Source of the DNA: Hydrogenophaga aromaticivorans
Lineage (GTDB): Bacteria > Pseudomonadota > Gammaproteobacteria > Burkholderiales > Burkholderiaceae_C
Assembly (NCBI RefSeq): GCF_013387465.1
Contig: NZ_VYGV01000006.1
Location: 95,638-159,637, forward strand
Length of the DNA stretch: 64,000 nucleotides
Reading direction: 5' to 3'
A program made the position numbers and the translations under genes. Shown in pieces: positions 1 to 12,993 of the stretch (position 1 is the first letter of the stretch; each line of letters begins with the position of its first letter). The notes beneath the pieces were generated by a model. The model worked only from the letters and a program-made list of their open reading frames with translations. It was not told where the DNA came from and searched no databases.

Positions 1-34
1 CGATCCACAGCCGATCCACGAACCCTTCCTCTTC

Positions 35-982
35 ATGCAACGCCGCCCTCTGATCCACTCCGGCCTCGCCCTTGCCGCCACCGCGTTGGGAATTCCCATG
101 AGTCTGACCTCTGCCGCCCAATCCTCCACACCGGTTTCGACCGTTTCCCGTCTGGACACGTTGATGGATTGGCCCCTGTCCGTGCGCCAGCCGGTGCTGT
201 TTCTGGGGCATGGCAGTCCCATGAATGCCATCGAAGACAACGCCTATCGGCGCAGCTGGGAGATGCTGGGCACCGAACTGCTGGAACGGGGCCCACACCC
301 GCGCCTGATCCTGTGCATTTCCGCCCACTGGATCACGCGCGGCTGGCAGCTCACCGCCATGGACGATCCGCGCACGATCCACGATTTCGGCGGGTTTCCG
401 CAGGCGCTGTTCGACCAGCGCTACCCGGCACCCGGATCGCCCGCGATGGCGCGGGCGATCAGCGCGGCCGTGTCGCAGCCGGGCAGCGGGGCGCCGCTGG
501 GCCTGGACGATCTGGAATGGGGTCTGGACCACGGCACCTGGTCGGTGCTCAAGCCCATGTTTCCGGATGCCAGCATCCCGGTGATCCAGCTCAGCATGGA
601 TTACAGCCGTCCGCCGGCCGAACATTTTGAGCTGGGACAGCAACTGCGCGCCCTGCGCGAACGGGGTGTGCTGATCGTGGGCAGCGGCAACATCGTGCAC
701 AACCTGCGCGCCATCCGCCGCGAGGCCGCCGACCACCAGGCCTACGACTGGGCGATCGAGTTTGACCGCATCACGGGCGATCACATCGCCGAAGGGAGGC
801 TGGAGGCCCTGGACGGATTCCGTGCACTGGGCCCGCTGGCCCAGATGGCCCACCCCACCTGGGACCACTACCTGCCCCTCTTGTACGCCGCGGGGGCGGT
901 GGAAGCGGGCGAAGCACCCCGTTTCTTCAACAACAGCTTCCAGGCGGCTTCCATTTCCATGCGCTCGGTCATCTGGGGGTGA
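35..982 (+). CDS. ygiD: LigB-type extradiol dioxygenase (4,5-DOPA dioxygenase family), exported-looking
   Basis: 315 residues. The core from about residue 48 (VLFLGHGSPMNAIEDN) matches the class III extradiol dioxygenase / DODA family, which opens catechol-type rings using a non-haem metal. Likely metal ligands are His in the LGHGSPM motif, His in ISAHW and His in the NIVHNL segment. The family core is about 260 residues. The first ~45 residues are an extension that starts with MQRRPL and a hydrophobic stretch, which resembles a signal or Tat-like leader. A later start at 169 would remove it. The physiological substrate cannot be read from the sequence. The gene is convergent with the aminotransferase gene and they share a terminator. 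Confidence 0.85.
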   Translation: MQRRPLIHSGLALAATALGIPMSLTSAAQSSTPVSTVSRLDTLMDWPLSVRQPVLFLGHGSPMNAIEDNAYRRSWEMLGTELLERGPHPRLILCISAHWITRGWQLTAMDDPRTIHDFGGFPQALFDQRYPAPGSPAMARAISAAVSQPGSGAPLGLDDLEWGLDHGTWSVLKPMFPDASIPVIQLSMDYSRPPAEHFELGQQLRALRERGVLIVGSGNIVHNLRAIRREAADHQAYDWAIEFDRITGDHIAEGRLEALDGFRALGPLAQMAHPTWDHYLPLLYAAGAVEAGEAPRFFNNSFQAASISMRSVIWG

Positions 983-1008
983 TCGGGCTCCATGGGCTTC
1001 AGAAACAG

Positions 1009-1038
1009 AAAGGCCACTCATTGAGTGGCCTTTCTTTC
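1009..1038. terminator. Bidirectional rho-independent terminator
   Basis: A perfect inverted repeat (AAAGGCCACT / AGTGGCCTTT, small loop) is followed by a T-rich tract on the plus strand and preceded by A-rich sequence for the minus strand. It sits between the convergent dioxygenase and aminotransferase genes, so it can serve both. Confidence 0.85.
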
Positions 1039-1051
1039 AGGTTCAACCGGG

Positions 1052-2260
1052 TCAGATGACTTTGGCGATGGCCTGGCAGACGTAGTCGATGTTCTTGCTG
1101 TTGAGCGCGGCCACGCACATGCGGCCGGTGTCGGTGCCGTAGACGCCGAACTCGCTGCGCAGGCGCACCATCTGGTCCTTGGACAGGCCCGAATAGCTGA
1201 ACATGCCGATCTGGGTGGTGATGAAGCTCATGTCCTTTTGCACGCCGGCAGCCTTCAGGCCGTCGACCAGCTTCTGGCGCATGGCCTTGATGCGCACGCG
1301 CATTTCACCCAGTTCCTTTTCCCACAGCGCGCGCAGTTCGGGGTTGCCCAGCACGGCGGCCACGATGGCGCCACCGTGGATCGGTGGGTTGGAGTAATTG
1401 GTGCGGATGGCGATCTTGAGCTGGCTCAGCACGCGGTCGGTCTCTTCCTTGCTGCAGCCCACCACGCTCAGGGCGCCCACGCGCTCGCCGTAAAGGCTGA
1501 AGCTCTTGGAGAAGCTGGTGGAGACGAAGATGTTGAGGCCGGCGGCCACGAACTTGCCGATCACGGCGCCGTCTTCGGCGATACCGTAGCCAAAGCCCTG
1601 GTAGGCCATGTCCAGGAACGCGGTCAGGTTGCGCGCCTTCACGACGGCGATCACCTGGTCCCACTGGGCCGGGGTGATGTCGTAGCCGGTCGGGTTGTGG
1701 CAGCAGGCGTGCAGCAGCACGATGGTGCCCTCGGCGGCGGCGTTCAGCTTGGCCAGCATGCCGTCGAAATTGATGCCGCCCAGGCCGCCGTTGGCGCTCT
1801 GGTCAAAGTAGGGGTAGGTGTCGACGTTGAAGCCGGCGTTGGTGAACAGCGCGCGGTGGTTTTCCCAGCTCGGGTCGGAGATCAGCACGGTGGCATTGGG
1901 GCTGAGCTTCTTCAGGAAGTCGGCGCCGATCTTCAGGCCGCCGGTGCCGCCGATAGCTTGCACGGTGGCCACGCGGCCGCTCTTGACCACGTCGGAATCG
2001 GCGCCGAAAACCAGGCCCTTGACGGCGTTGTCGTAGGCCACGATGCCGTCGATCGGCAGGTAGCCACGGGCCGTGGGCTTTTCCATCATCGTCTTTTCAG
2101 CGGCCTGCACGCACTGCAGCAAAGGCAGCTTGCCGTTGTCGTCGAAATACACGCCAACGCCGAGGTTGACCTTGTTGGGGTTGGTGTCGGCAGCGAACTG
2201 CTCGTTCAGACCCAGGATCGGGTCGCGGGGGGCCATTTCGACGGCGGTGAACAAAGACAT
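1052..2260 (-). CDS. tyrB: Aromatic amino acid / aspartate aminotransferase (class I, PLP-dependent)
   Basis: 402 residues from the start MSLFTAVEMAPRDPILGL. This start is preceded by AGGACCTCTGAC as ribosome binding site and gives the usual family length; an upstream in-frame start would add 43 atypical residues. Class I fold-type aminotransferase of the AspC/TyrB subgroup. The PLP lysine is in STSFSKSFSLYGERVGAL, and the asparagine and tyrosine cofactor contacts lie in CCHNPTG and DMAYQGFG. It transfers amino groups between aspartate or aromatic amino acids and 2-oxoglutarate in the cytoplasm. Whether aspartate or aromatic substrates dominate cannot be decided here. Divergent from uvrB. Confidence 0.9.
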   Translation of the reverse strand: MSLFTAVEMAPRDPILGLNEQFAADTNPNKVNLGVGVYFDDNGKLPLLQCVQAAEKTMMEKPTARGYLPIDGIVAYDNAVKGLVFGADSDVVKSGRVATVQAIGGTGGLKIGADFLKKLSPNATVLISDPSWENHRALFTNAGFNVDTYPYFDQSANGGLGGINFDGMLAKLNAAAEGTIVLLHACCHNPTGYDITPAQWDQVIAVVKARNLTAFLDMAYQGFGYGIAEDGAVIGKFVAAGLNIFVSTSFSKSFSLYGERVGALSVVGCSKEETDRVLSQLKIAIRTNYSNPPIHGGAIVAAVLGNPELRALWEKELGEMRVRIKAMRQKLVDGLKAAGVQKDMSFITTQIGMFSYSGLSKDQMVRLRSEFGVYGTDTGRMCVAALNSKNIDYVCQAIAKVI

Positions 2261-2373
2261 GTCAGAGGTCCTGAAGTGGAAGGGTGCGCGAAAAGAAAGG
2301 AGGTCGGAAGCCGTGTGGCAGCGGCGCGTCGATTGCGGTAGGCTGTCGGGTTCGACCGCCATTTTATCCGCCC

Positions 2374-4479
<2,106 letters not shown>

Positions 4480-4494
4480 AAACAATGAAGGACA

Positions 4495-5262
4495 ATGGCG
4501 CCACAAGCACCCGCGCAGGGGCCGGCCAGCATGGACGGGACGCGGGGGCAACCAGCAACCGATCCATTTATGCAAGCACCGCAAGCGCTGCGCGAACCGG
4601 AGGGGCCGGGCTCTGACACGCGCATCTACCTGGTAGAAGACGATCCAAGCATCCTGCAGTTTGTGCAGCAAGCGCTGCTGATTCGCCCGCTGTGGCGTCT
4701 GCTGGGTCACTCCGCCACGCTGGCCCACGCGCGGCGGCACGCCGTGGCGTCGGACGCCAATGTGTTCCTGGTGGACCTCGGTCTACCCGATGGCAGCGGT
4801 GAAGCCCTGCTGCGATTGCTGGCGCGCCAGCAACCCGATGCCGAGCTGCTGGTTTTCACCGTTTTTGGCGAAGAATCGAGGCTGGTGGCCGCGCTGGAAG
4901 CGGGCGCCACGGGTTACGTGCTCAAGGGCTGCAGCCCTGAGGCCCTGATTGATGCCATCGAACAGATCCGCGAAGGGGGCGCCCCCATTTCACCGCTGTT
5001 GGCGCGCATGCTGCTGAAACAGTTTCGCGAGGTGCAGTCGTCTTTGCCCGCGGTGGAGCTGTTGCACGAGGTTCTGTTGTCGGACCGTGAAACCGAAGTG
5101 CTTCAGCTGGTCGCCAAGGGTTACGTGAACAAGGAGATAGCCGTCAAATTGACGATCTCGCCGGCCACGGTGGGCACGCACATCAAGAACCTCTATCGCA
5201 AGCTCGCGGTGCACAGCCGCGTTCAGGTGGTTCGCGCGGCCCAGCAGCGGGGTCTGCTTTGA
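4495..5262 (+). CDS. NarL/FixJ-family response regulator
   Basis: Up to 255 residues. The receiver domain starts at TRIYLVEDDPSIL (about residue 41); the acidic pocket is EDD and the phospho-acceptor Asp is in VFLVDLGLP. The C-terminal LuxR-type HTH (LSDRETEVLQLVAKGYVNKEIA ... VGTHIKNLYRKL) spans about 195-250. ATG 4495 has an AAGGA stretch just upstream. ATG 4531 and 4570 are alternatives that would remove a low-complexity N-terminus. The gene overlaps the following histidine kinase gene by four bases (TTGA), so the two are translationally coupled and form a cognate pair. The output genes are unknown. Confidence 0.9.
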   Translation: MAPQAPAQGPASMDGTRGQPATDPFMQAPQALREPEGPGSDTRIYLVEDDPSILQFVQQALLIRPLWRLLGHSATLAHARRHAVASDANVFLVDLGLPDGSGEALLRLLARQQPDAELLVFTVFGEESRLVAALEAGATGYVLKGCSPEALIDAIEQIREGGAPISPLLARMLLKQFREVQSSLPAVELLHEVLLSDRETEVLQLVAKGYVNKEIAVKLTISPATVGTHIKNLYRKLAVHSRVQVVRAAQQRGLL

Positions 5263-7184
5263 GGTTGTGGCAGCCACTGCTGCAGCGCCTGCACCGGACG
5301 CCGGCCTACTTCTGGGCCGGGTTGCTGGTGGGCTTGATGTTGCTGGCGCTCGGGCTGGCGACCCGCGTGGGCCACATGCCCGGCGCGATCGCGGTTGAGC
5401 AGGCGACCGTGCTGCTCGCGGGACAGGACGAAGCATCAGCCAGCGCCGTGGATTTGCCCCACGTCTGGGACAACGAGCGGCGCAGCTGGCGCGGCGAAGC
5501 GCACTACCGGCTGGCGCTGCCCGAGGCCCTGGCGCAAGCCGTGCAGATTGAGAGCGGCCTGGCCCTCCTGCTGCCCCGCGTGGGAGTGCGTTTCCGGGTT
5601 TTGTTCAACGGACAGGAGCTGTCGGCAGAGTGCTGGCGGCGGAGCGCCGGCTATTGTGATGCCGGCACGCGGGCACATTTCGTTCAGCTCCCGCAGCGCC
5701 TGATGGCGCCCCAATGGGCCGACAACCGGATCGAGATCCAGATCAAGGGGCAGTTGCTGCGCATCAGCGGACTGTCACCGGTCTGGGTGGGCCCCCGGGA
5801 TGTGTTGTACCAGCGCTTCCGGTGGCTGACCTGGTGGCAAGTCAACCTTACCTGGATGGTGGCCGCCTCGTCGTTCATGATGGGTGTGCTGTCGCTGCTG
5901 ATCTGGTCCCGGACCGCTGAGCCCCTGTTTGGTTTGCTGGGCGGTGGACTGGTGGTGCTGACCGTGCGACTCTGGTTGTCCACGCCGGTGTTTCTGCCCG
6001 GGCCGTTCCTGATCTGGGACTACATCCACAAACTCAGCTTCACCTGGTATTGCGGGTTCACCTACCTGTTCATGTCGGAACTGTTCGATTTCCGGCAAAG
6101 CCTGGTGCGCAAGCTGGTAGTGGCCATGATGGCGCTCGGGCCGTTCTGGCTGGCGCTGCAAGCCGGGCTGGAGAACTACCAGCTCTACCGGCTGTGGACG
6201 GGCGTGATCGCACTGGTGTGCGTGCTGGCCATCCTGAAGGTGATACACAGGGCCCGCTGGGGCATGAACGTGAACCAGCGTCTGATGGTGGTGGTGAGCC
6301 TGGCCACCATGGCCACCGGTTTGCGGGATTTCCTGGTGGTGCAGATGGACTTTCCCGGGGACACCGACATCCGCTGGATGACACCGGGCAGCCTGGTGCT
6401 CATGTTTGCCATGGGCTGGGTGCTGGTCCGGCGCACAGCACAGGCGATGGAACAGGTTGCCCAGCTCAATACCGAGCTGGCGCGCAAGGTGAACGAGCGC
6501 GAGGCTGAACTGCACGCCGTGTTTGACCGTCTGCGCGTGGTGGAGAACCAGCGTGTGCTGGAGGCCGAACGTCGGCGACTGACCCGCGACATGCACGACG
6601 GCCTCGGAAGCCAGCTGGTGCAGACGCTCAACCTGGTGCACAGCAGTGGCGCCAAGGTGGACAGCGCGTCCGTGGCGAACATGCTCAACCACGCGCTCGA
6701 AGAGCTGCGCATGACATTGGATTCGCTGGAACCGATGGATGGTGACCTGCCCACCATCCTGGGCACCTTGCGCCAGCGCATCTCGCCGACGCTGCAAGCC
6801 GCCCGCATCGATCTGGACTGGCAGGTCGAAGCCGTTTCCGCCGTTCCGGGACTGGAAGTGCGTGGTGTGATGCACCTGTTCCGGTGTCTGCAGGAGGTTT
6901 TTGCCAACGTGGTCCAGCACGCACAAGCCACCCGGGTGACGGTGCGCACCTGGGAGCGGGGAGGGCGCATCTTCCTCAGTGCCGCCGACAACGGCGTGGG
7001 ACTGGGTGATCCGCTGGAATCGGGTTTCCGTGAAGGTGGCCGCGGTATCAGCAACATCCGGATGCGGGCGTCGGAAATCGGCGCCGAGGTGCGGTTCTCC
7101 TGCGCTCACCCGGGCACCTGCGTGACCTTCAGTTTTGCCGCGGACCCTGGAGCCGCTCCTCTGGGCGCAGCCGTGCAAGCTTGA
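5259..7184 (+). CDS. NarX-type sensor histidine kinase with periplasmic and 7TM-like sensor module
   Basis: 641 residues. The start is TTG 5259, overlapping the regulator stop; a second TTG at 5265 is possible. An N-terminal membrane segment (AYFWAGLLVGLMLLALGL) is followed by a ~150-residue extracytoplasmic region. Then comes a block of about six or seven hydrophobic helices, resembling the 7TMR-DISM arrangement. A short coiled segment leads to a HisKA_3 domain (RRRLTRDMHDGLGSQLVQ, phospho-His in MHDG) and an HATPase_c domain (DNGVGLG, GGRGISNIRMRA). Partner of the upstream regulator. The stimulus cannot be read from the sequence; carbohydrate-like ligands are known for related modules but that is only a family hint. 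Confidence 0.9.
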   Translation: MRLWQPLLQRLHRTPAYFWAGLLVGLMLLALGLATRVGHMPGAIAVEQATVLLAGQDEASASAVDLPHVWDNERRSWRGEAHYRLALPEALAQAVQIESGLALLLPRVGVRFRVLFNGQELSAECWRRSAGYCDAGTRAHFVQLPQRLMAPQWADNRIEIQIKGQLLRISGLSPVWVGPRDVLYQRFRWLTWWQVNLTWMVAASSFMMGVLSLLIWSRTAEPLFGLLGGGLVVLTVRLWLSTPVFLPGPFLIWDYIHKLSFTWYCGFTYLFMSELFDFRQSLVRKLVVAMMALGPFWLALQAGLENYQLYRLWTGVIALVCVLAILKVIHRARWGMNVNQRLMVVVSLATMATGLRDFLVVQMDFPGDTDIRWMTPGSLVLMFAMGWVLVRRTAQAMEQVAQLNTELARKVNEREAELHAVFDRLRVVENQRVLEAERRRLTRDMHDGLGSQLVQTLNLVHSSGAKVDSASVANMLNHALEELRMTLDSLEPMDGDLPTILGTLRQRISPTLQAARIDLDWQVEAVSAVPGLEVRGVMHLFRCLQEVFANVVQHAQATRVTVRTWERGGRIFLSAADNGVGLGDPLESGFREGGRGISNIRMRASEIGAEVRFSCAHPGTCVTFSFAADPGAAPLGAAVQA

Positions 7185-7205
7185 GCAGGGAACAGGGTTT
7201 TCGGG

Positions 7206-7230
7206 TATACTCGATCAAAATAGTCGGGAA
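7206..7230 (+). promoter_or_regulatory. Type-1 IscR binding site overlapping the isc promoter
   Basis: The segment ATAC-TCGATCAAAATAGTCGG closely fits the type-1 IscR motif (ATAssyyGACTrwwwyAGTCrGGTAT). It overlaps a TATACT hexamer (7206-7211) that could be the -10 element. It lies 116-140 bases before iscR, where autorepression by [2Fe-2S]-IscR is expected. Confidence 0.75.
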
Positions 7231-7346
7231 AGACTTCGAAGTGTCAGTCGCCAACGGTGCGGCAGGGTGGGCGGAGAAGCGGTTTGCTGGGTTGATGCCC
7301 ACCAAACCTTCAACGACGGTCAAGCCACAACTTTCAGGAGCTTGAA

Positions 7347-7883
7347 ATGCGCCTCACGACCAAAGGCCGCTTTGCGGTCACAGCCATGATCGATCTGGCC
7401 CTGCGCCAGAACAACGGTCCCGTCACGCTCGCGGCCATCAGCCAGCGCCAGCAGATTTCGCTCTCTTACCTGGAGCAGCTGTTTGGCAAACTGCGGCGCC
7501 ACGAATTGGTGGAATCCACGCGTGGCCCGGGTGGTGGTTACAGCCTGGGCCGCAAGGCCTCGGAAATCACCGTGGCCGACATCATCGTTTCGGTGGACGA
7601 GCCGATCGATGCCACCCAGTGTGGCGGCAAGGAAAACTGCCTGGGTGAAGGCAACCGCTGCATGACCCACGAGCTGTGGGCCGCGCTCAACGCCAAAATG
7701 GTGGATTTCCTCGACTCGGTGTCCCTGCAGTCGCTGGTGGACGAACAGCTGGCCAAAGGCGTGGTGGTGGAAAACGCCCCCATGATCAAACGGGCCATCT
7801 CCAGCGCACCGGTGGTCAAACCGATCCGCGTGAACGCCCCCAACTCGGTCTTCGCACTCGGAGGTGCGGCCTTTTCGAAATGA
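7347..7883 (+). CDS. iscR: Fe-S cluster assembly regulator IscR (Rrf2 family)
   Basis: 178 residues. N-terminal winged HTH typical of Rrf2 ([19 protein letters not shown] ... [10 protein letters not shown]). The cluster-binding cysteines lie in [18 protein letters not shown] (three Cys and a following His), as in IscR. With the cluster bound, IscR represses the isc operon; the apo form regulates other targets. AGGAG precedes the ATG. First gene of the isc operon, with an IscR site upstream. The tail beyond residue ~150 is variable in the family. Confidence 0.96.
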   Translation: MRLTTKGRFAVTAMIDLALRQNNGPVTLAAISQRQQISLSYLEQLFGKLRRHELVESTRGPGGGYSLGRKASEITVADIIVSVDEPIDATQCGGKENCLGEGNRCMTHELWAALNAKMVDFLDSVSLQSLVDEQLAKGVVVENAPMIKRAISSAPVVKPIRVNAPNSVFALGGAAFSK

Positions 7884-8045
7884 CACCGGCTTCCGGGACC
7901 TGTTTCCCGGTGGCAGGGTTCCGTTTCACGTGTTCCGGGGTGTCCTGATCGATGCCAAGGTTCCGGTGCGTCGTTCGTTTGTTCCTGCATGCCATTCCTG
8001 TCGATCCCTACCGATCCCAACCGCCAGCCCAATCCATTGACCGCC

Positions 8046-9263
8046 ATGAGCACACCGCACTTTCCCATCTACATGGACTACAGCGCCACCAACCCCTGCG
8101 ATCCGCGGGTGGTGGATGCCATGATTCCCTGGTTGCGTGAACATTTCGGCAATCCGGCGTCACGCAGCCATGCCTGGGGCTGGGAGGCTGAAAAGGCGGT
8201 CGAGACCGCCCGCGAGCAGGTGGCCGCCCTGATCAACGCCGACCCGCGCGAAATCGTCTGGACCAGCGGCGCCACCGAGTCCAACAACCTGGCCCTGAAG
8301 GGAGCGGCGCACTTCTACCAGACCAAGGGCAAGCACCTGATCACGGTCAAGACCGAGCACAAGGCCGTGCTCGACACCATGCGCGAGCTGGAGCGCCAGG
8401 GTTTTGAGGTGACTTACCTCGACGTGCAGGCCGATGGCCTGCTCGACCTGGACGTCTTCAGGGCGACCATCCGCCCGGACACCATCCTGGCTTCGGTCAT
8501 GTTCGTGAACAACGAAATCGGTGTGATCCAGGACATCGCCGCCATCGGCAAGATCTGCCGCGAGAAGGGTGTGATCTTCCATGTGGACGCGGCGCAGGCC
8601 ACCGGCCGGGTCAACGTTGACCTGCAGACGCTGCCGGTCGATCTGATGAGCCTGACCAGCCACAAGACCTACGGCCCCAAGGGCATCGGCGCACTGTACG
8701 TGCGCCGCAAGCCACGCATCCGCATCGAGGCGCAGATGCACGGTGGCGGTCATGAGCGTGGCATGCGTTCGGGCACGCTGCCGACCCACCAGTGCGTGGG
8801 CATGGGCGAGGCCTACCGCATCGCCAAGGAAGAGATGCACACCGAGAACCTGCGCATCCGCGCGCTGCATGACCGCATGGTCGCCGGCCTGAAGGGCATC
8901 GAAGAGGTGTTCATCAACGGCCACGAGACGCAACGCGTGCCGCACAACCTCAACATGAGCTTCAACTACGTCGAAGGCGAGTCGCTGATCATGGGCATAA
9001 AGGGGCTGGCGGTGTCGTCGGGCTCGGCCTGCACCTCGGCCAGCCTCGAGCCCAGCTACGTGTTGCGCGCGCTCGGCCGCAGCGACGAACTGGCCCACAG
9101 CAGCCTGCGCATGACGATCGGCCGCTGGACGACCGAAGAAGAGATCGATTACGCGATCGGCACCATCAAGGAAAACGTGGCGAAGCTGCGCGAGTTGTCC
9201 CCCTTGTGGGAAATGTTCAAAGACGGCATTGATATCTCGACGATTCAATGGGCCGCACACTGA
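8046..9263 (+). CDS. iscS: Cysteine desulfurase IscS
   Basis: 405 residues from ATG 8046 ([17 protein letters not shown]), matching the usual length; an upstream in-frame ATG at 7989 is less likely. PLP enzyme that converts cysteine to alanine and passes persulfide sulfur to IscU and other acceptors. The PLP lysine is in [12 protein letters not shown]; the active-site cysteine loop is [20 protein letters not shown]. The 162 bases between iscR and iscS hold no gene. In E. coli the equivalent spacer is the site of small-RNA control, but no such sRNA site is claimed here. Confidence 0.97.
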   Translation: MSTPHFPIYMDYSATNPCDPRVVDAMIPWLREHFGNPASRSHAWGWEAEKAVETAREQVAALINADPREIVWTSGATESNNLALKGAAHFYQTKGKHLITVKTEHKAVLDTMRELERQGFEVTYLDVQADGLLDLDVFRATIRPDTILASVMFVNNEIGVIQDIAAIGKICREKGVIFHVDAAQATGRVNVDLQTLPVDLMSLTSHKTYGPKGIGALYVRRKPRIRIEAQMHGGGHERGMRSGTLPTHQCVGMGEAYRIAKEEMHTENLRIRALHDRMVAGLKGIEEVFINGHETQRVPHNLNMSFNYVEGESLIMGIKGLAVSSGSACTSASLEPSYVLRALGRSDELAHSSLRMTIGRWTTEEEIDYAIGTIKENVAKLRELSPLWEMFKDGIDISTIQWAAH

Positions 9264-9275
9264 AGGAGAAAGACC

Positions 9276-9662
9276 ATGGCTTATTCTGAAAAAGTGGTTG
9301 ACCACTACGAAAACCCCCGCAACGTCGGCTCGTTCGACAAGGGCGACGAATCGGTGGGCACCGGCATGGTGGGCGCACCCGCCTGCGGCGACGTGATGAA
9401 GCTGCAGATCAAGGTGAACCCGACCACCGGCGTGATCGAAGACGCGCGCTTCAAGACCTACGGTTGCGGCTCGGCGATTGCCTCGTCGTCGCTGGTGACC
9501 GAATGGGTCAAGGGCAAGACGCTGGACCAGGCCGCCGCGCTGAAGAACAGCGAGATCGCCGAAGAGCTGGCGCTGCCGCCGGTGAAAATCCACTGCTCCA
9601 TCCTGGCCGAAGACGCGATCAAGGCCGCGGTGGACGACTACCGCAAGAAACACCTGAACTGA
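9276..9662 (+). CDS. iscU: Fe-S cluster scaffold IscU
   Basis: 128 residues. The three scaffold cysteines are visible: Cys37 in PACGDVMKL (with Asp39), Cys64 in YGCGSAIASSS and Cys107 in IHCSILAEDAI. An LPPVKIHCS segment corresponds to the HscA recognition motif (LPPVK). AAGGAG ribosome binding site at 9263-9268, 7 nt before the ATG; 12 bases after iscS. It assembles [2Fe-2S] clusters from IscS sulfur and hands them on with HscA/HscB help. Confidence 0.97.
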   Translation: MAYSEKVVDHYENPRNVGSFDKGDESVGTGMVGAPACGDVMKLQIKVNPTTGVIEDARFKTYGCGSAIASSSLVTEWVKGKTLDQAAALKNSEIAEELALPPVKIHCSILAEDAIKAAVDDYRKKHLN

Positions 9663-9684
9663 TCCAGGCTAAATTTCCAGCACC

Positions 9685-10008
9685 ATGGCTATTTCGATCT
9701 CCGAAGCCGCTGCGCGGCACGTCACCCGTTACATCGCCAAGCGTGGCAAGGGCGTGGGCGTGCGCCTGGGCGTCAAGACCACCGGCTGCTCCGGCCTCGC
9801 TTACAAGCTGGAATACGCCGACGAGATTGCACCGGAAGATGTGGTGTTCGAGGACAACGGCGTCAAGGTGCTGGTGGACCCGAAGAGTCTGGCCTACATC
9901 GACGGCACACAGCTCGATTTCGTGCGCGAGGGTCTGAACGAAGGCTTCCGCTTCAACAACCCCAATGAGCGCGACCGTTGCGGTTGCGGCGAGAGTTTCA
10001 GAATCTGA
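9685..10008 (+). CDS. iscA: Iron-sulfur carrier protein IscA
   Basis: 107 residues, A-type carrier. The three conserved cysteines are in TTGCSGLAY and RCGCGESF at the C-terminus. It receives clusters from IscU and delivers them, especially [4Fe-4S], to target enzymes. Located 22 bases after iscU. A terminator-like hairpin follows it before hscB. Confidence 0.96.
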   Translation: MAISISEAAARHVTRYIAKRGKGVGVRLGVKTTGCSGLAYKLEYADEIAPEDVVFEDNGVKVLVDPKSLAYIDGTQLDFVREGLNEGFRFNNPNERDRCGCGESFRI

Positions 10009-10033
10009 TACTGTTGCCGAATCACCCACTAGT

Positions 10034-10066
10034 AGCCGCCAGTGCGTACCGTCCTGGCGGCTTTTT
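10034..10066 (+). terminator. Intrinsic terminator/attenuator-like hairpin inside the isc operon
   Basis: Nine perfectly paired bases (AGCCGCCAG at 10034-10042 with CTGGCGGCT at 10054-10062), an 11-base loop and a run of five T at 10062-10066. The hairpin ends 6 bases before the hscB ATG. This is a complete intrinsic terminator shape in the middle of the operon; it may lower expression of hscB-hscA-fdx relative to iscRSUA. Confidence 0.75.
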
Positions 10067-10072
10067 GATGTC

Positions 10073-10591
10073 ATGAACCTGCTGTCCAACGACTTCGAAA
10101 TTTTCGGTATTGCACCTGCCTTTGCGCTGGACCGCAACGCGCTGGACCAACGCTGGAAAGACCTGCAGCGCGAGGCCCATCCAGACCGTTTTGCATCGTC
10201 CGATGCTCCCGCGCAGCGCCTGGCCATGCAATGGTCGGTGCGCATCAATGAGGCCTACCAGCGCCTGAAAGACCCGCTCAAGCGCGCCGCCTATCTGTGC
10301 GAGCTGAATGGCGTGCCGATCCAGGCAGAAAACAACACCGCCATGCCGGCCGCCTTCCTGATGCAGCAGATGCAATGGCGTGAAGACCTGGAAGACGCCC
10401 GCAGCAGCGAGGCGCTGGAGCGCATGGCGGACGAGGTGAGCGCTGCGCGTCGCACGATGTTGACCCAGCTGCAGCAGACCGCCGACGGCGAGCGCAACTT
10501 CGCCGCACTGGCCCAGCAGGTCAGAGCCCTTATGTTTGTTGAGCGCTTTGCCAGCGACGTCGAGAACCGGCTCGATCAGCTGGGACAATAG
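10073..10591 (+). CDS. hscB: Fe-S assembly J-domain co-chaperone HscB
   Basis: 172 residues from ATG 10073 ([12 protein letters not shown]). The J domain carries the HPD signature in EAHPDRF, and the C-terminal helical domain binds IscU. HscB stimulates the HscA ATPase and brings IscU to it. No clear Shine-Dalgarno is visible because the start directly follows the T-run of the hairpin, so translation may depend on hairpin melting or ribosome read-through. Confidence 0.94.
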   Translation: MNLLSNDFEIFGIAPAFALDRNALDQRWKDLQREAHPDRFASSDAPAQRLAMQWSVRINEAYQRLKDPLKRAAYLCELNGVPIQAENNTAMPAAFLMQQMQWREDLEDARSSEALERMADEVSAARRTMLTQLQQTADGERNFAALAQQVRALMFVERFASDVENRLDQLGQ

Positions 10592-10643
10592 CGGGCTGTC
10601 CTCCGCAACCCTCTGCTTTCTTTCTCCACCAGAACCCGCGCCC

Positions 10644-12527
<1,884 letters not shown>

Positions 12528-12558
12528 AACCCGCCGCGGACCGACGCACAGGAACCCC

Positions 12559-12897
12559 ATGCCCATCATCAAGATATTGCCCCACCCCGAATACTGTCCG
12601 CAGGGAGCCCAGGTCAGCGCACCTGCTGGCACCTCGATCTGCGAGGCGCTGCTCGAAAACAACATCCCGATCGAGCACGCCTGCGACATGGTGTGTGCCT
12701 GCACCACCTGCCACGTGATCGTGCGCGAAGGTTTCAACAGCCTCAACGAGCTGGACGACAACGAAGAAGACCTGCTCGACCGGGCCTGGGGCCTGGAGCC
12801 CAACTCGCGCCTGTCCTGCCAGGCCATCCTGGCTCAGCAGGATGTGACGATCGAAATCCCGAAGTATTCGATCAACCACGCCAAAGAGAAACATTGA
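12559..12897 (+). CDS. fdx: ISC-type [2Fe-2S] ferredoxin
   Basis: 112 residues from ATG 12559. Cluster ligands Cys42, Cys48, Cys51 (CDMVCACTTC) and Cys87 (RLSCQAI) fit adrenodoxin-type ferredoxin. It supplies electrons for cluster assembly. Last gene of the isc operon here; no iscX follows, as is common in betaproteobacteria. Confidence 0.95.
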   Translation: MPIIKILPHPEYCPQGAQVSAPAGTSICEALLENNIPIEHACDMVCACTTCHVIVREGFNSLNELDDNEEDLLDRAWGLEPNSRLSCQAILAQQDVTIEIPKYSINHAKEKH

Positions 12898-12898
12898 C

Positions 12899-12975
12899 CC
12901 CCACGCTCCGCCGCTGTGCGGGTCGCTGCCCCCCGAGGGGGTGATCCACCTTGGGGCGGCCCGGCGGCGGATCTC
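12899..12975. repeat. GC-rich palindromic intergenic element
   Basis: The stretch between fdx and dnaQ contains CCCCCACGCTCCGC, a GC palindrome (CCCCCCGAGGGGG at 12929-12941) and a CTTGGGGCGGCCCGGCGG block. From memory, elements with these blocks are scattered between genes in Comamonadaceae genomes. Only one copy is present in this window, so its status as a repeat family is inferred. Confidence 0.45.
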
Positions 12976-12993
12976 CACTGATGCGAGGAATCC

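Noticed and set aside
2343-2358. LexA-like site CTGT-N8-ACCG upstream of uvrB
   Set aside because: Only three of four bases match in the second half-site, and the word is expected often in GC-rich DNA. SOS control of uvrB is plausible but not shown.
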